This document shows positions 15,480 to 23,322 of a DNA stretch of 26,310 bases, one piece after another. Position 1 is the stretch's first letter, and each line of letters starts with the position of its first letter. Source of the DNA: Candidatus Aminicenantota bacterium (GTDB taxonomy: Bacteria; Acidobacteriota; B3-B38; Guanabaribacteriales; B3-B38); NCBI GenBank assembly GCA_029880275.1, contig JAOUOQ010000005.1, forward strand, positions 1-26,310, given 5' to 3'. A program made the translations under genes and the position numbers. The notes beneath the pieces were generated by a model. The model did not search any database, had not been told where the DNA came from, and saw only the letters and a list, made by a program, of their open reading frames with translations.

Positions 15480-16133
15480 CGGCTAAAAAACAATGTCGGC
15501 ACGCCGACATCTTATCAATTAATCTAATCCTTATTAATTTTTGTTATATCAGGGTAGGGGATAGCGTTGTCGAAAACTTATCGATTCCTTGACGCTCCTT
15601 TTGTTGTTCTGTATTTATAAATTCAGATTATAAATTCGACTTATTCTTTAAAATATATCACATGTAGCAGATATTAAACTTGATTTATTAGAGCTTGACA
15701 TTTGCCTGAGTTCACTGTTCAACACTTCGTTTTATAGCATTCCTGATATCTCCTCAAAATTTTTATCCAATCTGCTTACTTTATTTTTACTGAGTGCCCT
15801 CGCTATGTGTTCGTTCAGGCTTGATGATGACATATACTAACCTCATTCCTTTCTAGCTTAATATATCGCTCCGCATAATATATAATAATCAAATCCTTTC
15901 TCATAATTTACATTTCTTCCCTTGAATTATTTTTCTTCCATAAATGGATAGGCTCTTTTTATATCAGATGCTATAATTACTACCATTACAAATACAAAAT
16001 CAGCCGAAATGAGTGATAATAATAATTTTTGATTAAATAAGTTTACATAACATACCTTATCGGACATAATACAGCTAATTGTGTATTGACTACTATATTC
16101 CAAAATTTAATAAATTATGATATATTTATAATT
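15480..16133. other. AT-rich non-coding gap between parB and lptFG
   Basis: About 650 bp without a credible gene on either strand. Apart from the palindrome at its left end it holds a direct repeat TTATAAATTC (15615-15624 and 15628-15637, 13-bp period). A TTGACT at 16086-16091 and a TATGAT at 16116-16121 lie just before the lptFG start, but they are 24 nt apart and do not form one standard promoter. Confidence 0.5.
15493..15510. repeat. 18-bp near-perfect palindrome after parB
   Basis: ATGTCGGC and GCCGACAT are separated by only AC, 14 bp after the parB stop. No T-run follows, so an intrinsic terminator is unlikely. The position suits a ParB-binding or autoregulatory site; the sequence is not the standard parS. 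Confidence 0.5.
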
Positions 16134-18848
16134 GTGAAGATAATAACCCGTTACATAATAAGAGAGATATTCTCGCCGTCTTTGCTGGGGATGTTGGTGT
16201 TCACCTTCATCATACTTATGAACCAGCTCCTCCTATTAGCAAATATGTTCATTCAGAGAGGAGTAAGTCTTGCAAATGTGATGAGATTCCTGGTTTATAT
16301 GTTACCCAGCATTGTCGTGCTTACCCTTCCTATGGCCACGCTCTTAGGAACCATGATCGCCTTGAGCAGGCTGTCGTCGGATAGCGAGATAATAGCCTAT
16401 CGCTCGGCTGGTATTAGCATATACAAGCTGCTCGTCCCGGTGCTTATATTCTGCGCGGCAGCGTGGATATTAGATACCTACCTGATGACCGAAGCCCTGC
16501 CCTGGGGTAACCGCTCCACCAATGAGCTGCAGTTTAAGATTATGTCTGCCAGGACCATTTCCGGGGAGATAAAGCCGAGAATATTTGAGGAAAACTTTCC
16601 CCATCATGTCTTATATGTCTCCGATATGGACAAAAAGGGTGAAACATGGAAGAAAGTCTTCCTCTGCGAGACCAGAGAGATAGGAAAACCGAGGGTTGTA
16701 TTTGCCAATCAAGGAAGACCCATATATGACCCTAAGATGAAAAAAATAGGAATACAATTAGTTGAAGGCGCTCTCTACGAACCCCCTACCAGCTCGCAAA
16801 CTCCCCGAATGAACTCTTTTCAGGAGATGCAGATGATTCTTTTTGAAGAAAAAGATTTCATAAACACCCAATTCCAAGGCATCACAGACGAAAGAGCTAT
16901 GACACCCGCAGAGCTATGGGAGCAGATTCAAAAGAGAAAAGGGAGAAACGAGCTCAGCATGCTAGTAGAGAACCATGGTGACCTTGAGCAAAGGATTCTT
17001 ATTGAACTCAAGGTGGCCACTGCCGGCGTTGGCATGTTCTGGCAAGGAAGAACCGAACATCGTATCCAGCCGCAGGATAAGGTTGCGGTTCGGGTTCCCT
17101 ATTACCTCCCCTTTTCCCTGGAGAAGGTTCATCTTGGCATATCCATCTTCCGTTTGCCACCTGAGGAGGGAGCCTCAGAGGGCAAGCCTCTATTCAAACG
17201 GGTTTATTCTCTTCCTAATATATTGAAAATAAAGGACATATCAGACAACGACACTATACTTCAAAAGAAGATAAAGGGCAGCGATTTTCTGGTGTTCACC
17301 GATTTAAAAATGGAGAAAGCGAGCCTCCCGCAGAATTATAACTCATTAATGGTCGAGCTTCACAAGAAGTTTTCCATTCCCTTTGCTTGTCTAATCTTTG
17401 GCATCTTGGGTCTACCCCTGGGGATAAGGTTGAGTCGAGGCGGCAAGTCCCTCTGCTATATCATAGGGCTTATCATATTTATCGTATACTGGCTATTTTT
17501 AATAAACGGGGAAGCTCTTGGAGATAGAGGTGATATACCCCCATTTCTTGGCATGTGGGCGGCTAACATTTTGTTTGGTGCTCTGGGAATATTCCTCCTA
17601 TTCCGCAGAGGGAAAGAGGCTGACATTCACATTTTAACTAAAGCCGGGATATGGCTGAAGGAGAGGTTTAGCAATTCCATTCTGAGACCCTCCCGTCCCA
17701 CTGTTAAGGTAAGGCTGTGGTCGAAAAGCAAGGGAAGAAAACTCCGATACGGGGGGTTCCCCCCTATTATAGACCGGTATATCCTGATAACCTTCGGGAA
17801 GATGTTCCTGTTGGTAGCGTTTGCGGTTTACTCTGTGTTAGCGCTGACCGACTTCATAGACATCAGTGAAGAGATGCACAGAAACAATGTCTCCTATTTA
17901 AAGCTGGTAGATTTTTACAAGTTCAAGCTGCCCGAGGTGCTCTCCTATATACTTCCAGTGGCTACTCTGATGGCGGCCATGGTGACCTTCGGGTTGTTAT
18001 CAAAAAATAACGAGATACATGCCTTTAAGGCAGGGGGTATAAGTCTCTATCGCCTTTCTGCACCTATTTTGATTATGGCTATTATAATCAGCGGGTTGGG
18101 ATTCGGGATCTACGAAACTGTCCTCCCCTATTCCAGTCGTCGGCTGGGAACGGTGCTGGAGGAGATAAGGGGGGGACCCACCCAAACCCACCGCCAATAT
18201 CTGGGACAGAGATGGGTCATAGGGAAAGAAGGACGGATATATTTCTATGCCTTATTGGATGTGGACAATAACATTATAAATCAGTTCTCTTTCTTCGATT
18301 ACGACCCTGAGAGCTTCAGGCTGACTCGAAGGATCTATGCGGAGCAGGCGAGATGGGACGAACAAAAGAAGCTGTGGTTTTTGAACAACGGCTGGGTACA
18401 GGACTTCAGCAAGCCAGCGCCTACTATCACTTTTTTCGGTTCCAATCAGATGATGGAGCTGGCAGAGGATATATCTTATTTCAGGCAAGAGGTAACCCTT
18501 CCCGAACAAATGAGTTATCGGGAATTGAAGCTTTACATTAAAGAGATAAAACGCCGAGGGTACGATGTTACCAAATACGAGGTCGACCTTCATTGGAAGC
18601 TCTCCTTCCCGCTGATCACCCTGATTGTCGTCCTGATAGGGATACCTTTTTCTTTCCGAGTAGGGAGAAAAGGTGCTCTTTCAGGAATTTTTGTCAGTTT
18701 GGGGCTGGTGATAGTCTATTGGGGTTTTGTCAGCCTTTTTAAAAGCCTGGGCGGCGTAGGGGTGGTCTCCCCATTCTTAGGGGCGTGGGCTCCTAACTTT
18801 ATTTTTGGGATAGGTGGAATCTATATGATGTCCACCATGCGCACATAA
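16134..18848 (+). CDS. LptF–LptG fusion permease of the LPS transporter
   Basis: One 904-residue chain holds both permeases of the Lpt ABC transporter that extracts lipopolysaccharide from the inner membrane. The LptF half runs from about 1 to 500: KIITRYIIREIFSPSLLGML, membrane helices in the first about 120 residues, a periplasmic jellyroll, then VELHKKFSIPFACLIFGILG and two more helices. The LptG half, about 540-904, repeats the plan: IDRYILITFGKMFLLVAF, helices, jellyroll, YEVDLHWKLSFPLITLIVVL and final helices. Between MTPAELWEQIQKRK (from 256) and MVELHKKF (406) lies about 120 extra residues compared with ordinary LptF. GTG 16134 fits the family N-terminus; a TTG at 16086 is less likely. 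No ribosome-binding sequence is visible before GTG. lptA, lptB and lptC are not in the window. Confidence 0.88.
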   Translation: MKIITRYIIREIFSPSLLGMLVFTFIILMNQLLLLANMFIQRGVSLANVMRFLVYMLPSIVVLTLPMATLLGTMIALSRLSSDSEIIAYRSAGISIYKLLVPVLIFCAAAWILDTYLMTEALPWGNRSTNELQFKIMSARTISGEIKPRIFEENFPHHVLYVSDMDKKGETWKKVFLCETREIGKPRVVFANQGRPIYDPKMKKIGIQLVEGALYEPPTSSQTPRMNSFQEMQMILFEEKDFINTQFQGITDERAMTPAELWEQIQKRKGRNELSMLVENHGDLEQRILIELKVATAGVGMFWQGRTEHRIQPQDKVAVRVPYYLPFSLEKVHLGISIFRLPPEEGASEGKPLFKRVYSLPNILKIKDISDNDTILQKKIKGSDFLVFTDLKMEKASLPQNYNSLMVELHKKFSIPFACLIFGILGLPLGIRLSRGGKSLCYIIGLIIFIVYWLFLINGEALGDRGDIPPFLGMWAANILFGALGIFLLFRRGKEADIHILTKAGIWLKERFSNSILRPSRPTVKVRLWSKSKGRKLRYGGFPPIIDRYILITFGKMFLLVAFAVYSVLALTDFIDISEEMHRNNVSYLKLVDFYKFKLPEVLSYILPVATLMAAMVTFGLLSKNNEIHAFKAGGISLYRLSAPILIMAIIISGLGFGIYETVLPYSSRRLGTVLEEIRGGPTQTHRQYLGQRWVIGKEGRIYFYALLDVDNNIINQFSFFDYDPESFRLTRRIYAEQARWDEQKKLWFLNNGWVQDFSKPAPTITFFGSNQMMELAEDISYFRQEVTLPEQMSYRELKLYIKEIKRRGYDVTKYEVDLHWKLSFPLITLIVVLIGIPFSFRVGRKGALSGIFVSLGLVIVYWGFVSLFKSLGGVGVVSPFLGAWAPNFIFGIGGIYMMSTMRT

Positions 18849-18872
18849 AAGAGAGGGAATGAACCTAAGCGA

Positions 18873-18901
18873 GAGGTCAGGTCCCTTCAGCCCAGGAGGA
18901 G
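18873..18901. repeat. Copy of the sahH 3' end (left repeat)
   Basis: These 29 bp match 19529-19557 with one mismatch. On the minus strand they spell the last codons of sahH (SSW-A-EGT-stop, against SSWSEGT in the real gene). Weaker similarity continues on the lptFG side. The two copies are direct repeats around the gene at 18910-19392. Confidence 0.8.
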
Positions 18902-18909
18902 TCCAGTGT

Positions 18910-19392
18910 CTAATTTTCTCTTTGTATTAAATCATTTAAAAATATTTCTCTTCCAGCGTCAATATATCTGTAAGTACCCTGTCCCCATTTTTTTACGCCC
19001 GCCAACTCCGCCAACTTTTTCGCTGATAGACCGCTAACCTCTTTTTCTTGAGGCATAGGTTTGAACGGCTCAAAAGATATTTCATCACCTTCTACACTTT
19101 TGACTTTCGACTTACCCCATAAAACATAATCTTTATTCACAGCTTGATAAACAAAAAACACATTTCCTATGGCTCTATTTCTATCGAAATTTCCTCTGCT
19201 CATCCAATACCCTGAATTTGTGCATAAAGTTTGTTCCCAACAATCCTCTGATAAGCAATCTATATCGACAACTTTATATCCTGTATCAACAGCTTTCTTC
19301 CGGCATTTAAAAAGCCTCTTATCACTCTTTGCATTTTTACATCTACCTGACCATTCCTCTTTATTAAATGCTACTCTAATTATCATCCCCAT
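18910..19392 (-). CDS. Unrecognised Cys-rich protein, 160 residues
   Basis: I do not recognise this gene with confidence. The N-terminal third is Cys-rich (C18, C30, C46, C51, C57), as in a metal-binding module. From about residue 75 the chain is strand-rich (GNVFFVYQAVNKDYVLWGKS, then VKSVEGDEISFEPFKPM), which recalls the small beta-barrel of PUA/ASCH/EVE-type domains; this is a guess from pattern only. ATG 19392 follows AAAGGGGGTG, a near-perfect ribosome site, so it is probably expressed. A TATAAT-like box lies about 20 bp further upstream. The gene is AT-rich, lies between convergent lptFG and sahH, and is bracketed by duplicated sahH ends, all suggesting a late insertion. Similar stand-alone genes could belong to defence or nucleic-acid modification, but that is unproven. 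Confidence 0.7.
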   Translation of the reverse strand: MGMIIRVAFNKEEWSGRCKNAKSDKRLFKCRKKAVDTGYKVVDIDCLSEDCWEQTLCTNSGYWMSRGNFDRNRAIGNVFFVYQAVNKDYVLWGKSKVKSVEGDEISFEPFKPMPQEKEVSGLSAKKLAELAGVKKWGQGTYRYIDAGREIFLNDLIQREN

Positions 19393-19455
19393 TGTTATTC
19401 ACCCCCTTTAATATTATATTCTCTGACTAAGAGAAGCCCCTCACTTTTTCTCTGT

Positions 19456-19490
19456 TCTAATAATTTATGGCTTTATTAGAGTTTATAAAC
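19456..19490. repeat. Inverted repeat and adjacent 10-bp palindrome
   Basis: TCTAATAA (19456-19463) and TTATTAGA (19473-19480) are perfect inverted copies with a 9-bp spacer, followed directly by the palindrome GTTTATAAAC (19481-19490). They lie upstream of the Cys-rich gene and downstream of sahH, so they could be an operator or an RNA hairpin. Confidence 0.35.
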
Positions 19491-19528
19491 ACAACCGCCA
19501 TGGAGTTTAGGAAGAATTAAGCCAAGGG

Positions 19529-19557
19529 GAGGTCAGGTCCCTTCAGACCAGGAGGAG
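19529..19557. repeat. sahH 3' end (right repeat, original copy)
   Basis: The parent of the repeat at 18873-18901; it contains the stop codon and last eight codons of sahH plus four bases beyond. Confidence 0.8.
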
Positions 19558-20789
19558 AGATATTTCTTCTGCTCGGGAGTGAGCTTATCGATTTTTATCC
19601 CCATAGTGTGTAATTTGAGCTCGGCAACAGTACGGTCTATCTCCTCGGGAACACGGTGAACCTTGACTTCCAGAGATGAGCCCTTCTTTTTCAAATATTC
19701 TGCTGATAGCGCCTGATTAGCAAAGCTCATATCCATCACCGCAGCGGGATGTCCCTCTGCAGCCACCAGATTTATGAGCCTCCCCTCCCCCAGTAGATTT
19801 ATCCTCTTTTTGTTGCTCAAGGTGTACTCTTCCACGAAGGGTCGAACCTTTCGATGGGAGGTTGCCATCTTCTCGAGGGAGGGGATGTCGACCTCAACAT
19901 TGAAGTGCCCTGAATTGCAGACGATAGTTCCATCTTTCATCTTGCGGAAGTGCTCGGCACGGATGACATTCTTATCCCCGGTCAGGGTGACGAATATATC
20001 ACCCACTTCAGCTGCCTCAGCGATAGGCATTACCCGGAAGCCATCCATGGTCGCTTCCAGCGCTCGGAGGGAGTCAACTTCAGTTACAATGACATTCGCA
20101 CCAATACCTCTGGCTCTCATGGCTACTCCCCTGCCGCACCATCCGTAACCGCACACCACAAAGTTAAGCCCGGCAATGAGGATATTGGTGGACCTGATGA
20201 TTCCGTCGAGGGTGCTCTGACCGGTCCCGTAGCGGTTATCAAACATGTACTTAGTTTGGGCGTCATTTACGGCAAGGATAGGGTATTTGAGCGCTCCATC
20301 CTGCGCCATTGCTCGGAGGCGGATTACACCAGTGGTGGTCTCCTCGGTTCCTCCGATTATGTCCTCAATGAGTTCCCGGCGTTTGGCGTGAATGGTAGAT
20401 ACCAGGTCGGCACCGTCATCCATAGTGATGTTTGGTTTGCGGTCTAAAACGGCGTGTATGTGTTCATAGTAAGTCTTATTATCTTCTCCCTTGCGGGCAA
20501 AGACAGGGATTTGGTAATCCTGCACTAAACAGGCGGCAACATCATCTTGAGTGCTCAACGGGTTGGATGCGCAGAGAGCTATCTCGGCTCCTCCTGCCTT
20601 GAGGGTCAAGGCGAGGTTAGCCGTCTCGGTGGTGATGTGCAGGCAGGCGGATATCCTCATCCCCGATAGCACCTTTTCCCGGGCAAATCGCTCCTTTATG
20701 AACCGGAGCACGGGCATATTTCTTTCAGCCCACTCAATCCGCAGTCTCCCCTCCCCTGCCAGATTTAAATCTTTTACATCGTATTCCAT
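19533..20789 (-). CDS. ahcY: S-adenosylhomocysteine hydrolase
   Basis: Reversibly splits S-adenosylhomocysteine to adenosine and homocysteine, removing the inhibitor left by SAM-dependent methylation. The 418-residue protein begins with LHITTETANLALTLKAGGAE and CASNPLSTQDDVAA (substrate domain). It has the NAD-binding GTGQSTLDGIIRSTN and FVVCGYGWCGRGVAMRARG, and ends near LHTMGIKIDKLTPEQKKYL. Length is that of the shorter form without the insert seen in some larger bacterial versions. It starts 2 nt after metK, so the pair is an operon and both steps of the SAM cycle are made together. Its last codons are duplicated 656 bp downstream. Confidence 0.95.
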   Translation of the reverse strand: MEYDVKDLNLAGEGRLRIEWAERNMPVLRFIKERFAREKVLSGMRISACLHITTETANLALTLKAGGAEIALCASNPLSTQDDVAACLVQDYQIPVFARKGEDNKTYYEHIHAVLDRKPNITMDDGADLVSTIHAKRRELIEDIIGGTEETTTGVIRLRAMAQDGALKYPILAVNDAQTKYMFDNRYGTGQSTLDGIIRSTNILIAGLNFVVCGYGWCGRGVAMRARGIGANVIVTEVDSLRALEATMDGFRVMPIAEAAEVGDIFVTLTGDKNVIRAEHFRKMKDGTIVCNSGHFNVEVDIPSLEKMATSHRKVRPFVEEYTLSNKKRINLLGEGRLINLVAAEGHPAAVMDMSFANQALSAEYLKKKGSSLEVKVHRVPEEIDRTVAELKLHTMGIKIDKLTPEQKKYLSSWSEGT

Positions 20790-20791
20790 AT

Positions 20792-21943
20792 TTATATTCC
20801 CGCCTCAGACTTCAGGGTAGAAGCCAAATCGGTCTTCTCCCAGGTGAATCCCTCCTCTTCTCGTCCGAAATGTCCATATACTGCGGTCTTTCTGTAAATG
20901 GGACGAAGCAGGTTTAAATGCTCTATGATTCCCCGAGGAGAGAGTTTGAAATGACTGAGAATTATATCTTTTATTCTGTCTTCGGGTATTTTTGCGGTTC
21001 CCATAGTATTGATAAAAACCGAGACCGGTTCTACCACCCCTATGGCATAAGCTAACTGGATTTCTATCTTATCAGCCAGCCCAGCAGCTACTGCATTTTT
21101 GGCGATATAGCGAGCCATATAAGAGGCGGAGCGGTCGACCTTGGTGGGGTCCTTTCCGGAGAAGCATCCGCCTCCGTGGCTCCCCACTCCTCCATAGGTA
21201 TCCACGATTATCTTTCTACCGGTCATTCCGCTGTCTGCCAGAGGTCCTCCAGAGATGAATTTCCCTGTAGGGTTGATATAATATACTGTATTCTTATCGC
21301 GGAATTCCTCTGGTATAGTATAATCAATCACAATTTCAGAGATGTCATGGCGCAGCTTCTTGATATCGATTTTAGGGTCATGCTGAGCAGCGACAATCAC
21401 ATTGTGTACCCTGATGGGTCGGTCACCAAAATATTCTATAGTCACCTGGGTTTTGCCATCAGGTCGAAGGTAGTCTACAATCTTTTGTTTTCTCACCTCT
21501 GCCAGCCGACGGGCTAACCTGTGAGCCAATATGATGGGAAGCGGCATCAGCTCTGGTGTCTCCCGGCAGGCATAGCCAAACATCAGCCCCTGGTCCCCTG
21601 CTCCACCTATGTCTACCCCCAGGGCTATATCAGGGGATTGCTCATCAATAGCGGTGATAACGGCGCAGGTATCACAGTCGAATCCATATTTTGCCCGTGT
21701 ATAGCCAATCTCTTTGATGGTCTTCCGCACGATGCTGGGTATATCAGCATAGCAAATGGTGGTTATCTCCCCGGTGACGAAAGCCAGCCCGGTGGTGACC
21801 AGGGTCTCACAGGCTACCCTGGCCCTGGTGTCCTTCTCTATGATGGCGTCCAAAATAGCATCGGATATCTGGTCGGCAACCTTATCGGGATGCCCTTCGG
21901 TTACCGATTCAGAAGTAAACAGATGTTTCCCTTCTGCGCTCAT
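20792..21943 (-). CDS. metK: S-adenosylmethionine synthetase
   Basis: Makes SAM from methionine and ATP. The 383-residue protein has all family signatures: FTSESVTEGHPDKVADQISD at the N-terminus, GAGDQGLMFGYA (ATP binding) and GGGCFSGKDPTKVDRSASY (phosphate loop; a Cys replaces the more common Ala). Length is normal. ATG 21943 is preceded by AAAAGGAGG (21959-21951) at good spacing. First gene of metK-sahH; a quasi-palindrome sits 25 bp upstream of the start. I saw no SAM riboswitch in the 111-bp gap to the SDR gene. Confidence 0.96.
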   Translation of the reverse strand: MSAEGKHLFTSESVTEGHPDKVADQISDAILDAIIEKDTRARVACETLVTTGLAFVTGEITTICYADIPSIVRKTIKEIGYTRAKYGFDCDTCAVITAIDEQSPDIALGVDIGGAGDQGLMFGYACRETPELMPLPIILAHRLARRLAEVRKQKIVDYLRPDGKTQVTIEYFGDRPIRVHNVIVAAQHDPKIDIKKLRHDISEIVIDYTIPEEFRDKNTVYYINPTGKFISGGPLADSGMTGRKIIVDTYGGVGSHGGGCFSGKDPTKVDRSASYMARYIAKNAVAAGLADKIEIQLAYAIGVVEPVSVFINTMGTAKIPEDRIKDIILSHFKLSPRGIIEHLNLLRPIYRKTAVYGHFGREEEGFTWEKTDLASTLKSEAGI

Positions 21944-21967
21944 GAATTATCCTCCTTTTGGTCACAA

Positions 21968-21988
21968 TTGGACTTTATAAAGTTCCAA
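21968..21988. repeat. Quasi-palindrome in the metK leader
   Basis: TTGGA (21968-21972), the self-complementary CTTTATAAAG (21973-21982), one extra T, then TCCAA (21984-21988). It lies immediately upstream of the metK ribosome site and could be an operator or an RNA hairpin. Regulator unknown. Confidence 0.35.
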
Positions 21989-22054
21989 AGTTTAACATAG
22001 CGTTAAGACAAAATCAACTGCAAATTTTGATATTTATAAAAATCAGAATCAACC

Positions 22055-22813
22055 TCAACCGCACAACACCCCTCCCCCATTGACATTGAGTATCTCTCCT
22101 GTGATAAAGCTTGCCATATCCGAGGCGAGAAAAAGGACAGAATTGGCGATATCCTCGGGGCGAGCCACCCTCCTCAGAGGGATAAGGGAAATAATAGCTT
22201 CTCTTTCCTCTTTATTAGAAAGAGGAATGGCTGCCATATCGGTATCCACCCAGCCGGGGGCAACAGCGTTGACGGTAATCCCGTAAGGGGCGAGTTCAAC
22301 CGCTAAAGACTTGGTCAAACTTATAATAGCCCCTTTGGTTGCTGCATAGTGAGAGTAAAAGGGTTCGCCTCGCTGCCCGGCGGTGGAGGAGATGTTTACG
22401 ATTCTCCCACTGCGCTGGGACATCATTGTTTGGCAGACCAGCTGACAGCCGTAGAACACCCCTTTAAGGTTGATACTGAGGGTTCGCTCCAGCTCCTCTT
22501 CTTTCATAGTGTGGATGGGAGCCCGTTCCCAGATGCCGGCGTTGTTGACCAGGACATTAATTTTGCCGAAGTGCCTCAGGGTTTGGTCAACGACCCCCCT
22601 CATATCCCTTCGAGAGGAGACATCTGCCCTAATCTGTAAAGCTTTTACTCCCTTCGCCTCGGCTAAGCTCGCCACCTCTTCAGCCTCTCTCTGATTTTTA
22701 AGGTAAACTATCACCACATCGGAGCCCACCTCGGCAAACTTTAGAACCGTTGCCCGACCAACTCCCCGGGAGCTTCCGGTGATAATAGAAGTGTACCCTT
22801 TGAGGTCAATCAT
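22055..22813 (-). CDS. Short-chain dehydrogenase/reductase, FabG-like
   Basis: A 252-residue NAD(P)-dependent oxidoreductase. It shows the cofactor motif TGSSRGVG, NNAG, the catalytic Ser region NISSTAG and YAATK (Tyr and Lys of the active site), and ends with the usual LNVNGG. FabG-type 3-oxoacyl-ACP reductases have this size and layout, but sugar or secondary-alcohol dehydrogenases look alike and there are no other fatty-acid genes nearby, so the substrate is open. ATG 22813 was chosen because AAAGGAGGGG precedes it; a start 24 nt upstream is unlikely. It follows the GNAT gene by 37 nt. Confidence 0.88.
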   Translation of the reverse strand: MIDLKGYTSIITGSSRGVGRATVLKFAEVGSDVVIVYLKNQREAEEVASLAEAKGVKALQIRADVSSRRDMRGVVDQTLRHFGKINVLVNNAGIWERAPIHTMKEEELERTLSINLKGVFYGCQLVCQTMMSQRSGRIVNISSTAGQRGEPFYSHYAATKGAIISLTKSLAVELAPYGITVNAVAPGWVDTDMAAIPLSNKEEREAIISLIPLRRVARPEDIANSVLFLASDMASFITGEILNVNGGGVLCG

Positions 22814-22850
22814 GCCATCCCCTCCTTTCCCTATCAAGAATAGTATATAA

Positions 22851-23306
22851 TCAGCTTTGTTTTGCTAAATTCTTTTTCATTAAAAAGGCATCTATTTTGT
22901 TAAGATAGTATTTTGGGAGACGTTTCGCTTCGGTGAAGCCACATTTTTTATAGAGACTGATGGCGGGGGTATTATTTACCTCCACCTGAAGGTAAACATT
23001 TTTAATCCCCAAAGAGATGAGGTGGTCTTCCACCCTGCTCAGCAGCTTAGACCCGATTTTCCTCCTTCTATAGTTTGGGTGGATGTCCAGAGTTATTATC
23101 TGTGAGGTTTTATTTCTTTCAATGGAAGCAATAATAAAACCGATAATTCCCTCATTCTCTTCCGCTACCAGGGAGTAGTGGTCGATATAAAAGTAGAAAT
23201 ACAAGAAGGTATCAAAGCTGTATGATATGCCCTGAGGAAAGCACAGCTGGTCGAGCTGGTATACCTGGTAGATGTCTTTCTGCTTTAATTTCCTGAAGCA
23301 AAGCAA
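22851..23306 (-). CDS. GNAT N-acetyltransferase, RimI-like
   Basis: A 151-residue acetyl-CoA-dependent acetyltransferase. The core strand GIIGFIIASI, the acetyl-CoA loop HPNYRRRKIGSKLLSRVEDHL and NTPAISLYKKCGF follow the RimI pattern, in which ribosomal protein or other N-termini are acetylated. The start is TTG 23306, supported by GGAGGT 6 nt upstream. It follows the second ABC permease by 16 nt, so it may be co-transcribed with the exporter without sharing a function. The true substrate is not evident. Confidence 0.82.
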   Translation of the reverse strand: MLCFRKLKQKDIYQVYQLDQLCFPQGISYSFDTFLYFYFYIDHYSLVAEENEGIIGFIIASIERNKTSQIITLDIHPNYRRRKIGSKLLSRVEDHLISLGIKNVYLQVEVNNTPAISLYKKCGFTEAKRLPKYYLNKIDAFLMKKNLAKQS

Positions 23307-23322
23307 TTCACTACCTCCTGGA

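Noticed and set aside
15615..15637. Two TTATAAATTC copies as replication iterons
   Set aside because: Only two copies, in AT-rich DNA where such repeats arise by chance; no Rep gene.
18873..19557. Insertion sequence or integrative element with transposase or integrase
   Set aside because: Direct repeats exist, but no recombinase gene or terminal inverted repeats lie between them.
21521..22000. Plus-strand frame of 159 codons opposite metK
   Set aside because: Mirror of a well-supported gene; no start signals and no recognisable protein.
21944..22054. SAM riboswitch before metK
   Set aside because: The gap is short and I could not fold any known SAM-riboswitch core; only a simple dyad is present.
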